Below the pieces are notes generated by a model. That model had not been told where the DNA came from. It searched no databases and saw nothing but the letters and a program-made list of their open reading frames with translations. From an uncultured Saprospiraceae bacterium (GTDB lineage Bacteria > Bacteroidota > Bacteroidia > Chitinophagales > Saprospiraceae): a stretch of DNA of 11,862 nucleotides. The stretch lies in the NCBI GenBank assembly GCA_938033975.1, contig CALHKJ010000435.1, positions 1 to 11,862 of the forward strand, in the 5' to 3' direction. Below, piece after piece: positions 1-7,666 of the stretch (its first letter is position 1; each line of letters opens with the position of its first letter). A program made the position numbers and the translations under genes.

Positions 1-860
1 TTTGATCCTTGCTCCATTACAAAATCAATACCGATGCCTCCTTCAATTATAGTAACTTGACATTCTTTATCTTTCAGACTAGCTGCCAATTCATTTTTCG
101 CTTCGTTGCTCTTATCTGCAGAAGTACCAAACAGTTCGAAATGAATTTGATTTTTGGCAACCCCTCTGTCTTTTAGAAACCCATCTATTAGTTCAATCAT
201 CGCTTCCGGACCACACATGAAATAGTGATCAATAATGCCTGTATCACAAATTGTCTTGAAAATTATTTCTAACTTTTCTTGATCTATTCTCCCATTAAAT
301 AAGGGAACAGATCTTCTCTCCTTGGTTAAGAAATAAAATATTTCAAAACGCCCCATGAATTTATTCTTCAATGCCTCCAATTCTTCTTTCAATATTATTG
401 AGGCAGTTGTTTGGTTGATGAAGAACAATTTGAAACTTGAGTTTGGTTCTGATTCTAGGTGTGTTTTGATAATTGAAAGAATTGGAGTTATGCCAGAGCC
501 AGCAGCAAAGGCTGCATACTGTCTTGTCTGATTGGGATCAATCTCAATAAAGAATTTCCCATCCGGAGGCATTACTTCAAGTTCATCCCCCACTTTTAAA
601 ACTTCATTAGCATAACTAGAGAATCTTCCACCTTCAATTTTCTTGATTCCAACCTTCCATTCTTTATCCAAAGGGCTTGTGCAGAGCGAGTAGGATCTTC
701 TTAGCTCTTCGCCATTAATTTCAGATTTGAGTGTAAGGTATTGTCCTTGCTTAAAGCCAAAAACTTCATGCAGATCTGTGGGCACATCAAAAGCAATTAC
801 AGAGCAGTCTTTGGTTACTTTCTCTATTTCAGATACTCTCAATTTATAGAAGCTTTTCAC
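1..860 (-). CDS. paaE: Phenylacetyl-CoA epoxidase reductase subunit PaaE-like, 3' end beyond window
   Basis: I translated 286 codons from a GTG at 860; the gene continues past base 1. The protein is a cytoplasmic ferredoxin-NAD(P)+ reductase-type flavoprotein. In the Paa system this subunit passes NADPH electrons through FAD and a 2Fe-2S centre to the di-iron epoxidase that opens the ring of phenylacetyl-CoA. Visible motifs are the FAD-binding RSYSLC (residues 55-60), the nucleotide-binding GSGITP (121-126) and the CGP near 216-218. The stretch HFELFGTSA (240-248) marks the start of the linker to the ferredoxin domain. E. coli PaaE is about 356 residues, so roughly 70 residues with the four iron-sulfur cysteines lie outside. 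GTG is chosen because the next in-frame upstream codons contain no ATG, GTG or TTG before a TAG, and MKSFYKL aligns with the usual PaaE start. PaaE rather than another reductase is supported by overall resemblance and the upstream TetR gene; the rest of the paa operon is not visible. Confidence 0.85.
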   Translation of the reverse strand, partial: MKSFYKLRVSEIEKVTKDCSVIAFDVPTDLHEVFGFKQGQYLTLKSEINGEELRRSYSLCTSPLDKEWKVGIKKIEGGRFSSYANEVLKVGDELEVMPPDGKFFIEIDPNQTRQYAAFAAGSGITPILSIIKTHLESEPNSSFKLFFINQTTASIILKEELEALKNKFMGRFEIFYFLTKERRSVPLFNGRIDQEKLEIIFKTICDTGIIDHYFMCGPEAMIELIDGFLKDRGVAKNQIHFELFGTSADKSNEAKNELAASLKDKECQVTIIEGGIGIDFVMEQGS

Positions 861-878
861 ACCTTTAATTTTGTATTG

Positions 879-909
879 TAAATTTAACTAACATTTGTTA
901 GTTAGTCAA
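879..909 (-). promoter_or_regulatory. Probable promoter of paaE with operator in its spacer
   Basis: Reading the minus strand, TTG (909-907) is followed after 20 bases by TAAATTTA (886-879), a 7-of-8 match to the Bacteroidota -7 box TAnnTTTG with a typical -33 spacing. Transcription would begin about a dozen bases before the GTG start. Nearly the whole spacer is filled by the palindrome at 885-904, so a bound repressor would block the polymerase. The match is by eye, and no start site is known. Confidence 0.45.
885..904. promoter_or_regulatory. Palindromic operator, probable TetR-family binding site
   Basis: The site is a perfect inverted repeat, TAACTAACA-TT-TGTTAGTTA, with 9-base arms and a 2-base centre. 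It lies between the stop of the TetR gene and the start of the paaE-like gene. Length and symmetry fit an operator bound by TetR-family dimers. No second copy was found in front of the tetR gene, so this site should control the paa operon rather than the repressor's own promoter. Confidence 0.7.
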
Positions 910-916
910 GAGGAAA

Positions 917-1501
917 TCAAAAATTCTTAGTATTTATGACTCCTTTCAATAGAATAGATTTCATTTGGAAGGATAATTCACCCTCATCAATGCCTTGTTT
1001 CTTAGAGTACCATAGGTTCAAGGTCCTGAGACTTGATAATATAGAGAACAACATTACCTCTATATTCAGGTCTTGAATTTCCTTTTTCTCCACCCCTTGC
1101 TTTAAAATGTTCCTGAAATTTTCTTCATAAGTAATACGCATATCGAGAAAATATTTCAAGTCCGGTTCCTGGAGATGCATCCAATCATTGTTAAGTGAAA
1201 ATAAGGCTTTTGAATTTTCAATGGTGATTTTGACATGAAGATCTATGACCCTATTAAGCTTCTCAACTGTAGCATTTTGGGAAGTAATAATATCATTCAT
1301 ACCTGAGGTGAATTCTTCAGCCACTGAAATCACAATGCTAGAAAGTAGTTCTTGCTTTGATGAGATATGGTTATACAAAGAAGCAGCCTTGATCCCCATT
1401 GATTCTGCAAGGTCTCTCATGGAAACTGCACTATACCCTCGTTCGCTAAAAAGTTGAGCTGCAGTCTTTAAGATTTCATCCTTTCTTTCTTCTCCTTTCA
1501 T
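917..1501 (-). CDS. TetR/AcrR-family transcriptional repressor, probable phenylacetate regulator
   Basis: This 194-residue cytoplasmic DNA-binding protein starts at ATG 1501. Residues about 7-55 form the TetR N-terminal helix-turn-helix, with the typical course ILKTAAQLFSERGY, then SMRDLAESMGI, then AASLYNHISSKQELL. The remainder is helical, as expected of a ligand-binding and dimerisation domain, and its sequence does not reveal the ligand. It lies directly upstream of the paaE-like gene on the same strand, with a perfect palindrome in the 56-base gap. By analogy with PaaR-type TetR regulators, whose ligand is phenylacetyl-CoA, it probably represses the paa operon until that intermediate accumulates. 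That role is inferred from context; the family assignment is secure. Confidence 0.9.
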   Translation of the reverse strand: MKGEERKDEILKTAAQLFSERGYSAVSMRDLAESMGIKAASLYNHISSKQELLSSIVISVAEEFTSGMNDIITSQNATVEKLNRVIDLHVKITIENSKALFSLNNDWMHLQEPDLKYFLDMRITYEENFRNILKQGVEKKEIQDLNIEVMLFSILSSLRTLNLWYSKKQGIDEGELSFQMKSILLKGVINTKNF

Positions 1502-1830
1502 TATGTTAAAGATAGGCTTTTGAATGAAAATGAAAATAAGAATGAAAATGAAAATGCCTTGCTGAATTTACTATGTCTGCCAGTTGGTGGATTGAAATTC
1601 TTTCTACTGAATTCGAAGAATATAAATTATCTTTTGACCTTAGGAAAAGATAATATTAGAATCAGGGATGAATTGGGCTTGGAGGGCCTTTTACACTTCA
1701 GTTTCTCCTATATTTAATCTAATTGCAAATAATTAGCAAAATCTTGCAGCACTCTGAAAATATTGGTGTAATACTATATACAGAGGCACTTACAAGATGT
1801 TTTTGCTTTTTAAATAGCAAACTAATTCAA
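1502..1830. other. Intergenic region between divergent tetR and lipoprotein genes
   Basis: These 329 bases should carry the promoters of the divergently transcribed tetR gene (minus) and lipoprotein gene (plus). Visible structure is a degenerate TGAAAA repeat at 1521-1556 and a small inverted repeat, CTAATT (1719-1724) and AATTAG (1731-1736). I found no convincing TAnnTTTG box for either gene. Open frames here are short, start with TTG or encode low-complexity peptide, and I do not call a gene. Confidence 0.6.
1521..1556. repeat. Hexanucleotide tandem repeat, TGAAAA unit, upstream of tetR
   Basis: The unit TGAAAA occurs at 1525, 1531, 1543 and 1549, with a degenerate copy (TAAGAA) at 1537 and partial units at both ends. 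It lies 20-55 bases upstream of the tetR ATG, in its probable leader or promoter. The broken middle unit suggests an old, fairly stable repeat. Confidence 0.75.
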
Positions 1831-3591
1831 ATGAAGAACTTTAAAATTCAATCTTATCTATTTATATTTTTGGTCCTTTTGACCATTTCTTCTTGCGCAG
1901 ATAATGACAATGTACTCCCTGCTATAAATAACATACCAGAACCAACTCAGCAAATATTTTCAACTATATATGGTATAATTCAAGACGAAGAAGCTTTAGC
2001 AATAGAAGGAGCAATGGTTACTATAGCAGATGAAATCTTCACCACAGATAAAAATGGTTATTTTAAAATAGAAGGATTTTTCAACTCGACTGGCATAAAC
2101 ATGAAAGTGAGCAAGGAAGGTTATTTTGATGGAAATGGAATTGTAATACCATACCTTGATACTTCAATTAGAGCAAACATGACCTTAGTTAAAAAAACAG
2201 CAAATACTTCAGGTCTATCTAATGAGAAAATCACTTACGAAGATGGAAATCTTTTCGTTGAATTGAACGCAAACGTTTTTACAATCAATGACTTGGATTA
2301 CAGCGGAGAAATTAATATTGCTTCAAAGTTTCATTTTCCTTCTGATTCTGATTTTAATCAAATATTTCCTGGTCAATTTTTTTCTGAGAATTCAGAAGGC
2401 AGAAAAATTCTTGAACCATATTCTATTTTAAATTTTGAATTATTTGACAATGCAGGAAATCAACTGAATATAAGTTCGCCTGCCAAGCTTGTTTTGCCTA
2501 TAGATCCATTTAAGTTGTCTGAAGCACCTGATCAGGTAGCCATGTGGTACTTAGATATAGAAACAGGCTTTTGGATTGAAGATGGCACAGCTATACGAAA
2601 TGGAACAAATTACGAAACTGAGGTAAGTCATTTTACTTTATGGTGTCCTGCGCTCGCTTCAAGTGTTATTGAAATTTCTGGTAGTGTGATACAGAATGAT
2701 ATGCCCTTTCCTCATGCCCGAATGGAAATAGAATTTGCTGATTACAAAAGTCTCTTTTTCTCTGCAACAGATGGCAGCTACAAAAAGTATATTGCTAAAA
2801 ACAAAGACTTCGATTTACTTGTAAAAAATAGATGTCAAGAAGTAATCAGCACGAATAGTATCACTGGTTCAGAAACAGATTTTATATACGATGTAAATAT
2901 TTCAAGCTCCTTCAACTTTATTACCATAGCAGGTATGCTTACTTGCCCACCAGAAAATGAAGTATCTTCTTCTTATGTAGTAATAAGTAATGGCATATGG
3001 ACAGAAGTAGTCATTCCGGAGGAGAATGGCACATTTAATTACCAAATGCAAGATTGCGAAAATGTAGAAATCTCTGTTGTCGGCTTTGATCCAATAAGTG
3101 ATAAAAGAAGTTCAATACAGACAATCACAGGCTCAAGCACAGATCTTGTATTGGATGTGTGCACCGAAGAATTGCTTGGATCTATAACAATCAATATGGA
3201 GGGAGAGGAACCCCATATCATCAATGATTGTAGGATGCTTGAAAGAGAAGACCGCGAATTTCCATTTTCAGGTGCTTTCTATAAATTAGAAGCTGTGGAT
3301 AATTTTGATGGATCAGGTGAATATGCAATATATGATTGGATTGAGATTTATGTAGACGACCCTTTGGATACCGAAGCTGCATCTAATCCGGTAGGACCAG
3401 TGATTTCTTCAATCGATTTTTCAGAAAATGTACCTTATCATTTTTTCTTTTCTCCTGTAAATCCAATTTTGATTGAAGAAAATGAAATCTTTGTAACCAT
3501 TCTGATACCTGAAACTGACATAATTAGAAGTGATGGTTCTGGTGGCCAAATCACTAAACAAGGTTCAGTTACTTTTAATGCTATTAAATAA
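1831..3591 (+). CDS. Surface-type lipoprotein with carboxypeptidase-regulatory-like domains
   Basis: This 586-residue exported lipoprotein has a signal peptide at residues 1-21 and a lipobox ending ISSC, with Cys22 as the lipid anchor. The ATG at 1831 is chosen because it puts the signal peptide at the N-terminus; the same frame is open back to a TTG at 1723, which would add 36 residues ahead of it. Residues about 45-120 resemble a carboxypeptidase-regulatory-like beta-sandwich (YGIIQDEEALAIEGA, then TTDKNGYFKIEGF). Residues about 195-275 match a module I recognise from Bacteroidota lipoproteins, with VAMWYLDIETGFWIEDG and the closing VSHFTLWCPA. A second sandwich-like stretch begins near 281 (ISGSVIQNDMPFPHARMEIE), and another near 364. 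No catalytic motif is visible. Acidic residues soon after Cys22 (ADND) may favour surface display. It lies 49 bases upstream of the sigma-factor gene with no terminator between, so cotranscription is likely. Its ligand is unknown. Confidence 0.8.
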   Translation: MKNFKIQSYLFIFLVLLTISSCADNDNVLPAINNIPEPTQQIFSTIYGIIQDEEALAIEGAMVTIADEIFTTDKNGYFKIEGFFNSTGINMKVSKEGYFDGNGIVIPYLDTSIRANMTLVKKTANTSGLSNEKITYEDGNLFVELNANVFTINDLDYSGEINIASKFHFPSDSDFNQIFPGQFFSENSEGRKILEPYSILNFELFDNAGNQLNISSPAKLVLPIDPFKLSEAPDQVAMWYLDIETGFWIEDGTAIRNGTNYETEVSHFTLWCPALASSVIEISGSVIQNDMPFPHARMEIEFADYKSLFFSATDGSYKKYIAKNKDFDLLVKNRCQEVISTNSITGSETDFIYDVNISSSFNFITIAGMLTCPPENEVSSSYVVISNGIWTEVVIPEENGTFNYQMQDCENVEISVVGFDPISDKRSSIQTITGSSTDLVLDVCTEELLGSITINMEGEEPHIINDCRMLEREDREFPFSGAFYKLEAVDNFDGSGEYAIYDWIEIYVDDPLDTEAASNPVGPVISSIDFSENVPYHFFFSPVNPILIEENEIFVTILIPETDIIRSDGSGGQITKQGSVTFNAIK

Positions 3592-3640
3592 AAACAAAAT
3601 GCACACTTTATAAACAACAATAGTATTCTCGAAAAAGAAT

Positions 3641-4189
3641 TTGGAAATAAATAGACTCATATCAGCTTGTTTAAATAAGGATAGAGCAGCCGAAAAGGCA
3701 CTATATCTACACTATGCAAAGTATCTCTATGGTATCTGCAGAAGATATAGTCGGAACGACACACAAGCTGAAGACTATCTACAAGAAGGTTTTGTGAAAA
3801 TATTTTCAAATTTATCATCATTTGATTCTTCCAAAGGCAACTTCCAAAGTTGGATAACTAGAATTACAATCAATGCCATTTTCTCCTTGAAGCGGAAGGA
3901 TAAGCTTGTTTATGTTTTAGATGACAACACCACTGCCCTAGCCAATATGGAAGAAGAATCAGACGAAGTACTCAATCATCAAATTGAACCAGAAGTTCTA
4001 TTACAAGCAATTCGACAACTACCAGAAAAATATAGTATGGTTTTAAACTTATATGTATTTGAAAATTTGACGCATGAAGAAATTTCGGGCTTTATAAATA
4101 TTGAGACCAGCAGTGTCAGATCTAGATTTACTCGTGCTAAAAAGTTATTAAAAAATATTCTAACAAATAATAAATCCATTGCATCATGA
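3641..4189 (+). CDS. ECF-type RNA polymerase sigma factor (sigma-70 family)
   Basis: This 182-residue protein directs RNA polymerase to a dedicated promoter set. Residues about 15-86 form sigma region 2, including the core-binding and -10 recognition helices (AEDYLQEGFVKIFSNL, then FQSWITRITINAIFSLKR). Residues about 118-172 form region 4 with its helix-turn-helix (LPEKYSMVLNLYVFENLTHEEI, then SSVRSRFTRAKKLLK). The acidic linker between them is typical. The start is TTG at 3641: upstream in-frame codons hold no ATG, GTG or TTG before a TAA at 3611, and MEINRLI is a common beginning in Bacteroidota sigma factors. Its stop overlaps the ATG of the next gene (ATGA), which suggests translational coupling with a partner made in fixed proportion. 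The family is certain; the regulon cannot be read from the sequence. Confidence 0.92.
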   Translation: MEINRLISACLNKDRAAEKALYLHYAKYLYGICRRYSRNDTQAEDYLQEGFVKIFSNLSSFDSSKGNFQSWITRITINAIFSLKRKDKLVYVLDDNTTALANMEEESDEVLNHQIEPEVLLQAIRQLPEKYSMVLNLYVFENLTHEEISGFINIETSSVRSRFTRAKKLLKNILTNNKSIAS

Positions 4190-5649
4190 ATGAGAAGTGG
4201 AAAGAAATAAAAAAGGCCTCTGAAGGATTAGGAAATAATCTTGATCTTGATAAAGCATGGGAAAGATTCGACAACAGTCGAGAGAAAGATAAAAAAAGAC
4301 CTATTCTTTGGTGGCTTTACGGCTTAGGTGGTTTGGCATTGACATTATTGTTTGCCCTCACAATGTATTTTGGGTTTTGGTCTTCCAATAGCAATGATAT
4401 CTCAAAAGTCACATATCCAGTTGCACCAACTGAAATATCTGAAAATAAGAGCATCAAAGAAAAAGCAGACACTCGATCCAAAAGCAATTCAAATACTTCT
4501 ACAATACAGGATAAAGAAGTATCTAAGCCAAATCTAAATCTAGTAAAGCACAAAGTCATTGATCTTGATAAACCCCAAGAAACTGCAAAAATCAATTCAT
4601 CAAATTCAGTAGAGGCACCGACAGAAATCGTGACAACACAAGCTGAAAATTTTAACTCAGTTAGTTTTTCTAATTACAGCTCATTATCAGCTGGTATTAA
4701 TAAAAATGAATTTGCTACAAATCAAAAAAATAAAACTGCCGCAGACTTTCTTTTGAACACCAAAAATTCGAACGAAGATAAGCTAGCAGCCGGTACAAGT
4801 AACGCAATAACGCTACTTCGTTTTTTACGTGTTTTAGATCGTCTAGATTCCAAAATTATTTATGAGCGTCCAATCTCTACTTTCTCATATTCCAATATGA
4901 ACTTTTTGTTTGCAGAAAATGCACCTAAGGCAATAAGGCAAAATAAGAATTGGACCTTTGAACTGAAGTACAGCTATGCTTTGATGGGAAGAAATACCAA
5001 TTGGAGTCCGAGCTTATTCAATCAACGAAGAACAGAAGATGAGACCCTAAAAGAAAACAATGTTATCGAAGCATTATTTTCAAGGCAGTTGACACAAAAT
5101 CTGAACATCCATTCAGGTGTAGTTGTTTCTCAATTTAGAACAACAACATTTGAAGTTGAACAAAAAATTGAGAACATCGAATTTGAAGATGTTGTTATCT
5201 ATCAATTAATTTCAGAAGGAGAAGTAACAGAAGTAATCGGAACAATCTCAGGCACTACTACTACCATTACTGAACGTACTAGGCATCAAAAATATCAAAG
5301 TCTTTCAATACCTATTTACCTAAGTTTCAATTATGACTTAAATAGAAATTGGTCAACATACCTCAGTGGCGGTTTTACATTCGGAATTATTCAAAATGCA
5401 AAAGGAGACATATTTTCTTCTGAATTCTCTACGGGAGAATTTCAGCCTATTTCAAATTTAAATTATCGAAAATCAGGAACTGTAGAAGGAATCCTTGGTT
5501 TAGGCATAAAAAGAAAAATTAACAACTCAACAGCTGCAAGCTTTGGATTAAGATACTCTCATGATCTCAATAGTCGTCGAAAAGAAATTGTAGACAACGA
5601 AAAATTTAGGAGCTATGGATTAAGCATAGGATTGATTAGGCGGTATTAA
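4186..5649 (+). CDS. Probable anti-sigma partner: membrane-anchored protein with C-terminal beta-barrel-like domain
   Basis: This 487-residue protein starts at the ATG overlapping the sigma-factor stop. Residues 1-38 are charged and cytoplasmic; LDLDKAWERF (20-29) resembles the N-terminal helix of membrane anti-sigma factors. One transmembrane helix spans about 40-63. Residues about 67-240 form a polar Ser/Asn/Lys-rich linker with low complexity. Residues about 253-487 alternate polar and hydrophobic residues in the manner of PorT-like outer-membrane barrels (SLSIPIYLSFNYDL, then WSTYLSGGFTFGIIQN), ending in Tyr. Gene order and overlap support an anti-sigma role: the N-terminus would hold the sigma factor, and the periplasmic or outer-membrane part would sense the envelope. 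A helix that fixes the chain in the inner membrane together with a barrel-like end is odd. The C-terminal part may be a soluble periplasmic beta domain instead. No zinc-binding anti-sigma motif is present. The anti-sigma function is inferred. Confidence 0.7.
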   Translation: MNEKWKEIKKASEGLGNNLDLDKAWERFDNSREKDKKRPILWWLYGLGGLALTLLFALTMYFGFWSSNSNDISKVTYPVAPTEISENKSIKEKADTRSKSNSNTSTIQDKEVSKPNLNLVKHKVIDLDKPQETAKINSSNSVEAPTEIVTTQAENFNSVSFSNYSSLSAGINKNEFATNQKNKTAADFLLNTKNSNEDKLAAGTSNAITLLRFLRVLDRLDSKIIYERPISTFSYSNMNFLFAENAPKAIRQNKNWTFELKYSYALMGRNTNWSPSLFNQRRTEDETLKENNVIEALFSRQLTQNLNIHSGVVVSQFRTTTFEVEQKIENIEFEDVVIYQLISEGEVTEVIGTISGTTTTITERTRHQKYQSLSIPIYLSFNYDLNRNWSTYLSGGFTFGIIQNAKGDIFSSEFSTGEFQPISNLNYRKSGTVEGILGLGIKRKINNSTAASFGLRYSHDLNSRRKEIVDNEKFRSYGLSIGLIRRY

Positions 5650-5691
5650 GATCAATAAAAAGCATCCATGTAGAAGCCAAGTAAATAAGAA

Positions 5692-5721
5692 GAAAGCTGA
5701 CTCAGAATCGAATCAGCTTTC
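5692..5721. terminator. Hairpin between convergent genes, probable bidirectional terminator
   Basis: GAAAGCTGA (5692-5700) pairs perfectly with TCAGCTTTC (5713-5721). After one mismatch, two more pairs shorten the loop to about 6 bases. It lies in the 130-base gap where the plus-strand sigma cluster meets the minus-strand hydrolase gene. On the minus strand the stem is followed by TTCTTATTT, a modest T-rich tail; on the plus strand the tail is poor in T. Confidence 0.55.
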
Positions 5722-5779
5722 CTATTAATAAGCTATTTCAAAAAAAATCCTAAATCATACATCCCATTTCATATATCAA

Positions 5780-6958
5780 CTACAATACCGCCTTCAAAGA
5801 ATCCCACAACTCCCCATAAATAAGTTGCTGCTTTTCTTGAAACAAAAAAGTCCCCGTATTGGTAAAAACACCTATGCTTGTTTTTGTATCAATATTATAA
5901 AAGACATAACATGAGCTGCCTAATTGACTACCAACGTGACCATACCAGGTCTGACCATTATCATCGATAGACATAAAACCATGACCATAGCCAGTATTCA
6001 TTTTAAATTCGATTGGTTCAGAGACTTGATCGTCTTCAATTCTTTGCTTTAATGATTCTGAAATCAACTCCCCTTCAAATACATTTTTGTAGAATGTGAC
6101 CATATCAAGTGGCGAAGAAATGATTCCATCTGAGCCTTTGATAAAATTAGTAACACGCTTTTGTAATTGAGATATATTTTCAATATTGCCATCATTGTAT
6201 TGCTCCCAGTAACTTTGCGGAAGTCCATCAATCTCTGGATAAGTCCCATTGTGGTAATAGGTATCATTCATACTCAATGGATCGAAAATCTTTGATCTCA
6301 TGTAGCTGATAAAATCTCCTTTGATTTGGTCGATGATCAACGATAAAAGCATATAGTTGGTATCGGCATAGAAATGTGCCTCACCAGGATTATTAACCAA
6401 GTCTTTCCCCTTTACGTATCCAAGTAACTCTGACCGTGTGTATGTTTTATTTGGATTGTTCATAAAGTCACCCATAAATTCTAATTCGAAGATGTCTGGC
6501 AATCCTGAGGTATGGTGAAGTAGTTGTTCAATTGTCAAATTTTCTGCGCTTGGGATCAATTCCAAAATTTCTGCAGTTAAAAATTGGTTTATTTTTGAGT
6601 CAAATTCCAACAAGCCTTCATCTATCAATTGTAAGGTTGATATACCCACACATGATTTTACCAAACTTGCTGTTTGATAAATATTGCAATTATTCATTTC
6701 AATATTTTCTTCTACGCTAGCAAAGCCCGATGACCCCATCCATAATTCTTCATCTGCTTTATCAATCACTACAGTTAATCCAACTATACCACTTTGAGTA
6801 TACTGATCAAGTACACTTTGATATTTTGATTGGTGATCATGTTGCATAAAATCTAACTCACAATTTGGTTGTAGCTGTTCTTCGTAAGGTATTTTATTGC
6901 ATGATAAACTTAGTAGAATTAGAAAGCATGCCATGGTTATTTTAATTATTGTGTTCAT
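5780..6958 (-). CDS. Lipoprotein serine hydrolase, beta-lactamase/DD-peptidase fold
   Basis: This 392-residue protein starts at ATG 6958. Residues 1-19 are a lipoprotein signal peptide with lipobox SLSC and Cys20 as anchor, so it acts in the periplasm or on the outer membrane. The catalytic Ser-x-x-Lys motif is SLVK at 98-101. The second motif is YAD at 197-199, where class C enzymes usually have Tyr-x-Asn. The third is HVG at 341-343, in the place of Lys-Thr-Gly. HHTSGLPD near 148-155 and PLDMVTFYKNV near 283-293 are typical of this family. Members include DD-carboxypeptidases, esterases and D-amino-acid amidases, so the substrate cannot be assigned. The HxG motif argues against a true class C beta-lactamase. 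It is 3 bases downstream of the gene for a small outer-membrane protein, so the two share a transcript. Confidence 0.88.
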   Translation of the reverse strand: MNTIIKITMACFLILLSLSCNKIPYEEQLQPNCELDFMQHDHQSKYQSVLDQYTQSGIVGLTVVIDKADEELWMGSSGFASVEENIEMNNCNIYQTASLVKSCVGISTLQLIDEGLLEFDSKINQFLTAEILELIPSAENLTIEQLLHHTSGLPDIFELEFMGDFMNNPNKTYTRSELLGYVKGKDLVNNPGEAHFYADTNYMLLSLIIDQIKGDFISYMRSKIFDPLSMNDTYYHNGTYPEIDGLPQSYWEQYNDGNIENISQLQKRVTNFIKGSDGIISSPLDMVTFYKNVFEGELISESLKQRIEDDQVSEPIEFKMNTGYGHGFMSIDDNGQTWYGHVGSQLGSSCYVFYNIDTKTSIGVFTNTGTFLFQEKQQLIYGELWDSLKAVL

Positions 6959-6961
6959 AAT

Positions 6962-7597
6962 TTATTTTTTATTAGTTCTTAAAGAATGTCTTACTCCGAA
7001 ATGAAACAAACCGTTGGGCCTGATCATAATATTACTCCAGTATGCAGCACTTGCTATCCATTGATATCGCACAAACAAAACAAGATTTTTATCATGCTTT
7101 ACTGATAGATCATAACCTACTCCTAGGAAAATATTCTGAGATAATGCAGAAATTCCAGTATCATCTGAAATTTGATAAGAGCCATCTGATTGCTGTTGAT
7201 AAGTATCATTAATGAAATAGCTTTTCAGCATTCCAAATCCGGCACCAATGTCAAAGAGCAGCCCTCTTTTGGTAGTATACCTAAAGGCCACATCTGTATT
7301 AAAATATGTGCCACTACCAGATGCTGGATTGATAAATCCACCAATCTCTAAGGTTTGAAAAAATTTTGTTTTAGGTCTTACTCTATAATTGAATTCTGTC
7401 CCCAAGGTGAGACCAGGATATTGTGGCCCCAATCTTATAACCGAGCTCAATGGAAAAGCCCACGAGTGATTGTTCAAACTTAAAGAAACAGCAAAGTCTT
7501 GCTTATTCGGCATCATTGTTTCATTGGGATGCTGTGCGGTCATATTGAAGGCAAAGAGCCACAACAAACCAAGCATTAGGATTTTATAGCATTTCAT
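6962..7597 (-). CDS. Small outer-membrane beta-barrel protein, function unknown
   Basis: This 211-residue protein starts at ATG 7597. Residues 1-22 are a signal peptide (hydrophobic core LMLGLLWLFAF, cleavage probably after NMTAQ). The mature part alternates polar and hydrophobic or aromatic residues, with turn-rich segments such as TLGTEFNYRVRPKTKFFQTL and LLFDIGAGFGML. Its length would fit an eight- to ten-strand barrel. No enzyme motif is seen, and I do not recognise a specific family. Its stop lies 3 bases before the serine hydrolase start, so both are made from one message. The pair may work together at the outer membrane, but nothing in the sequence proves it. An inverted repeat and possible promoter box lie 70-110 bases upstream. 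Confidence 0.75.
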   Translation of the reverse strand: MKCYKILMLGLLWLFAFNMTAQHPNETMMPNKQDFAVSLSLNNHSWAFPLSSVIRLGPQYPGLTLGTEFNYRVRPKTKFFQTLEIGGFINPASGSGTYFNTDVAFRYTTKRGLLFDIGAGFGMLKSYFINDTYQQQSDGSYQISDDTGISALSQNIFLGVGYDLSVKHDKNLVLFVRYQWIASAAYWSNIMIRPNGLFHFGVRHSLRTNKK

Positions 7598-7666
7598 ATT
7601 AGTGATTTAATTTGTGAATAATTTATCACAATGAAAAGCCTTCTAAATCGGTCCTACAATCGTGGA

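Noticed and set aside
1573..1653. 26-residue peptide beginning MSASWW
   Set aside because: A start and stop exist, but there is no promoter or ribosome site, and a peptide this short occurs readily by chance.
1520..1717. Plus-strand open frame of 65 codons beginning with an Asn/Glu-rich stretch
   Set aside because: It starts with TTG, its N-terminus is only the translated TGAAAA repeat, and the remainder shows no domain or export signal.
1723..1830. N-terminal extension of the lipoprotein from a TTG
   Set aside because: It would put 36 residues before a clear lipoprotein signal peptide, which must be N-terminal to work.
5780..6958. Class C beta-lactamase (resistance gene)
   Set aside because: The third motif is HVG rather than Lys-Thr-Gly, the second is YAD, and the protein is a lipoprotein paired with an outer-membrane protein; a general serine hydrolase fits better.
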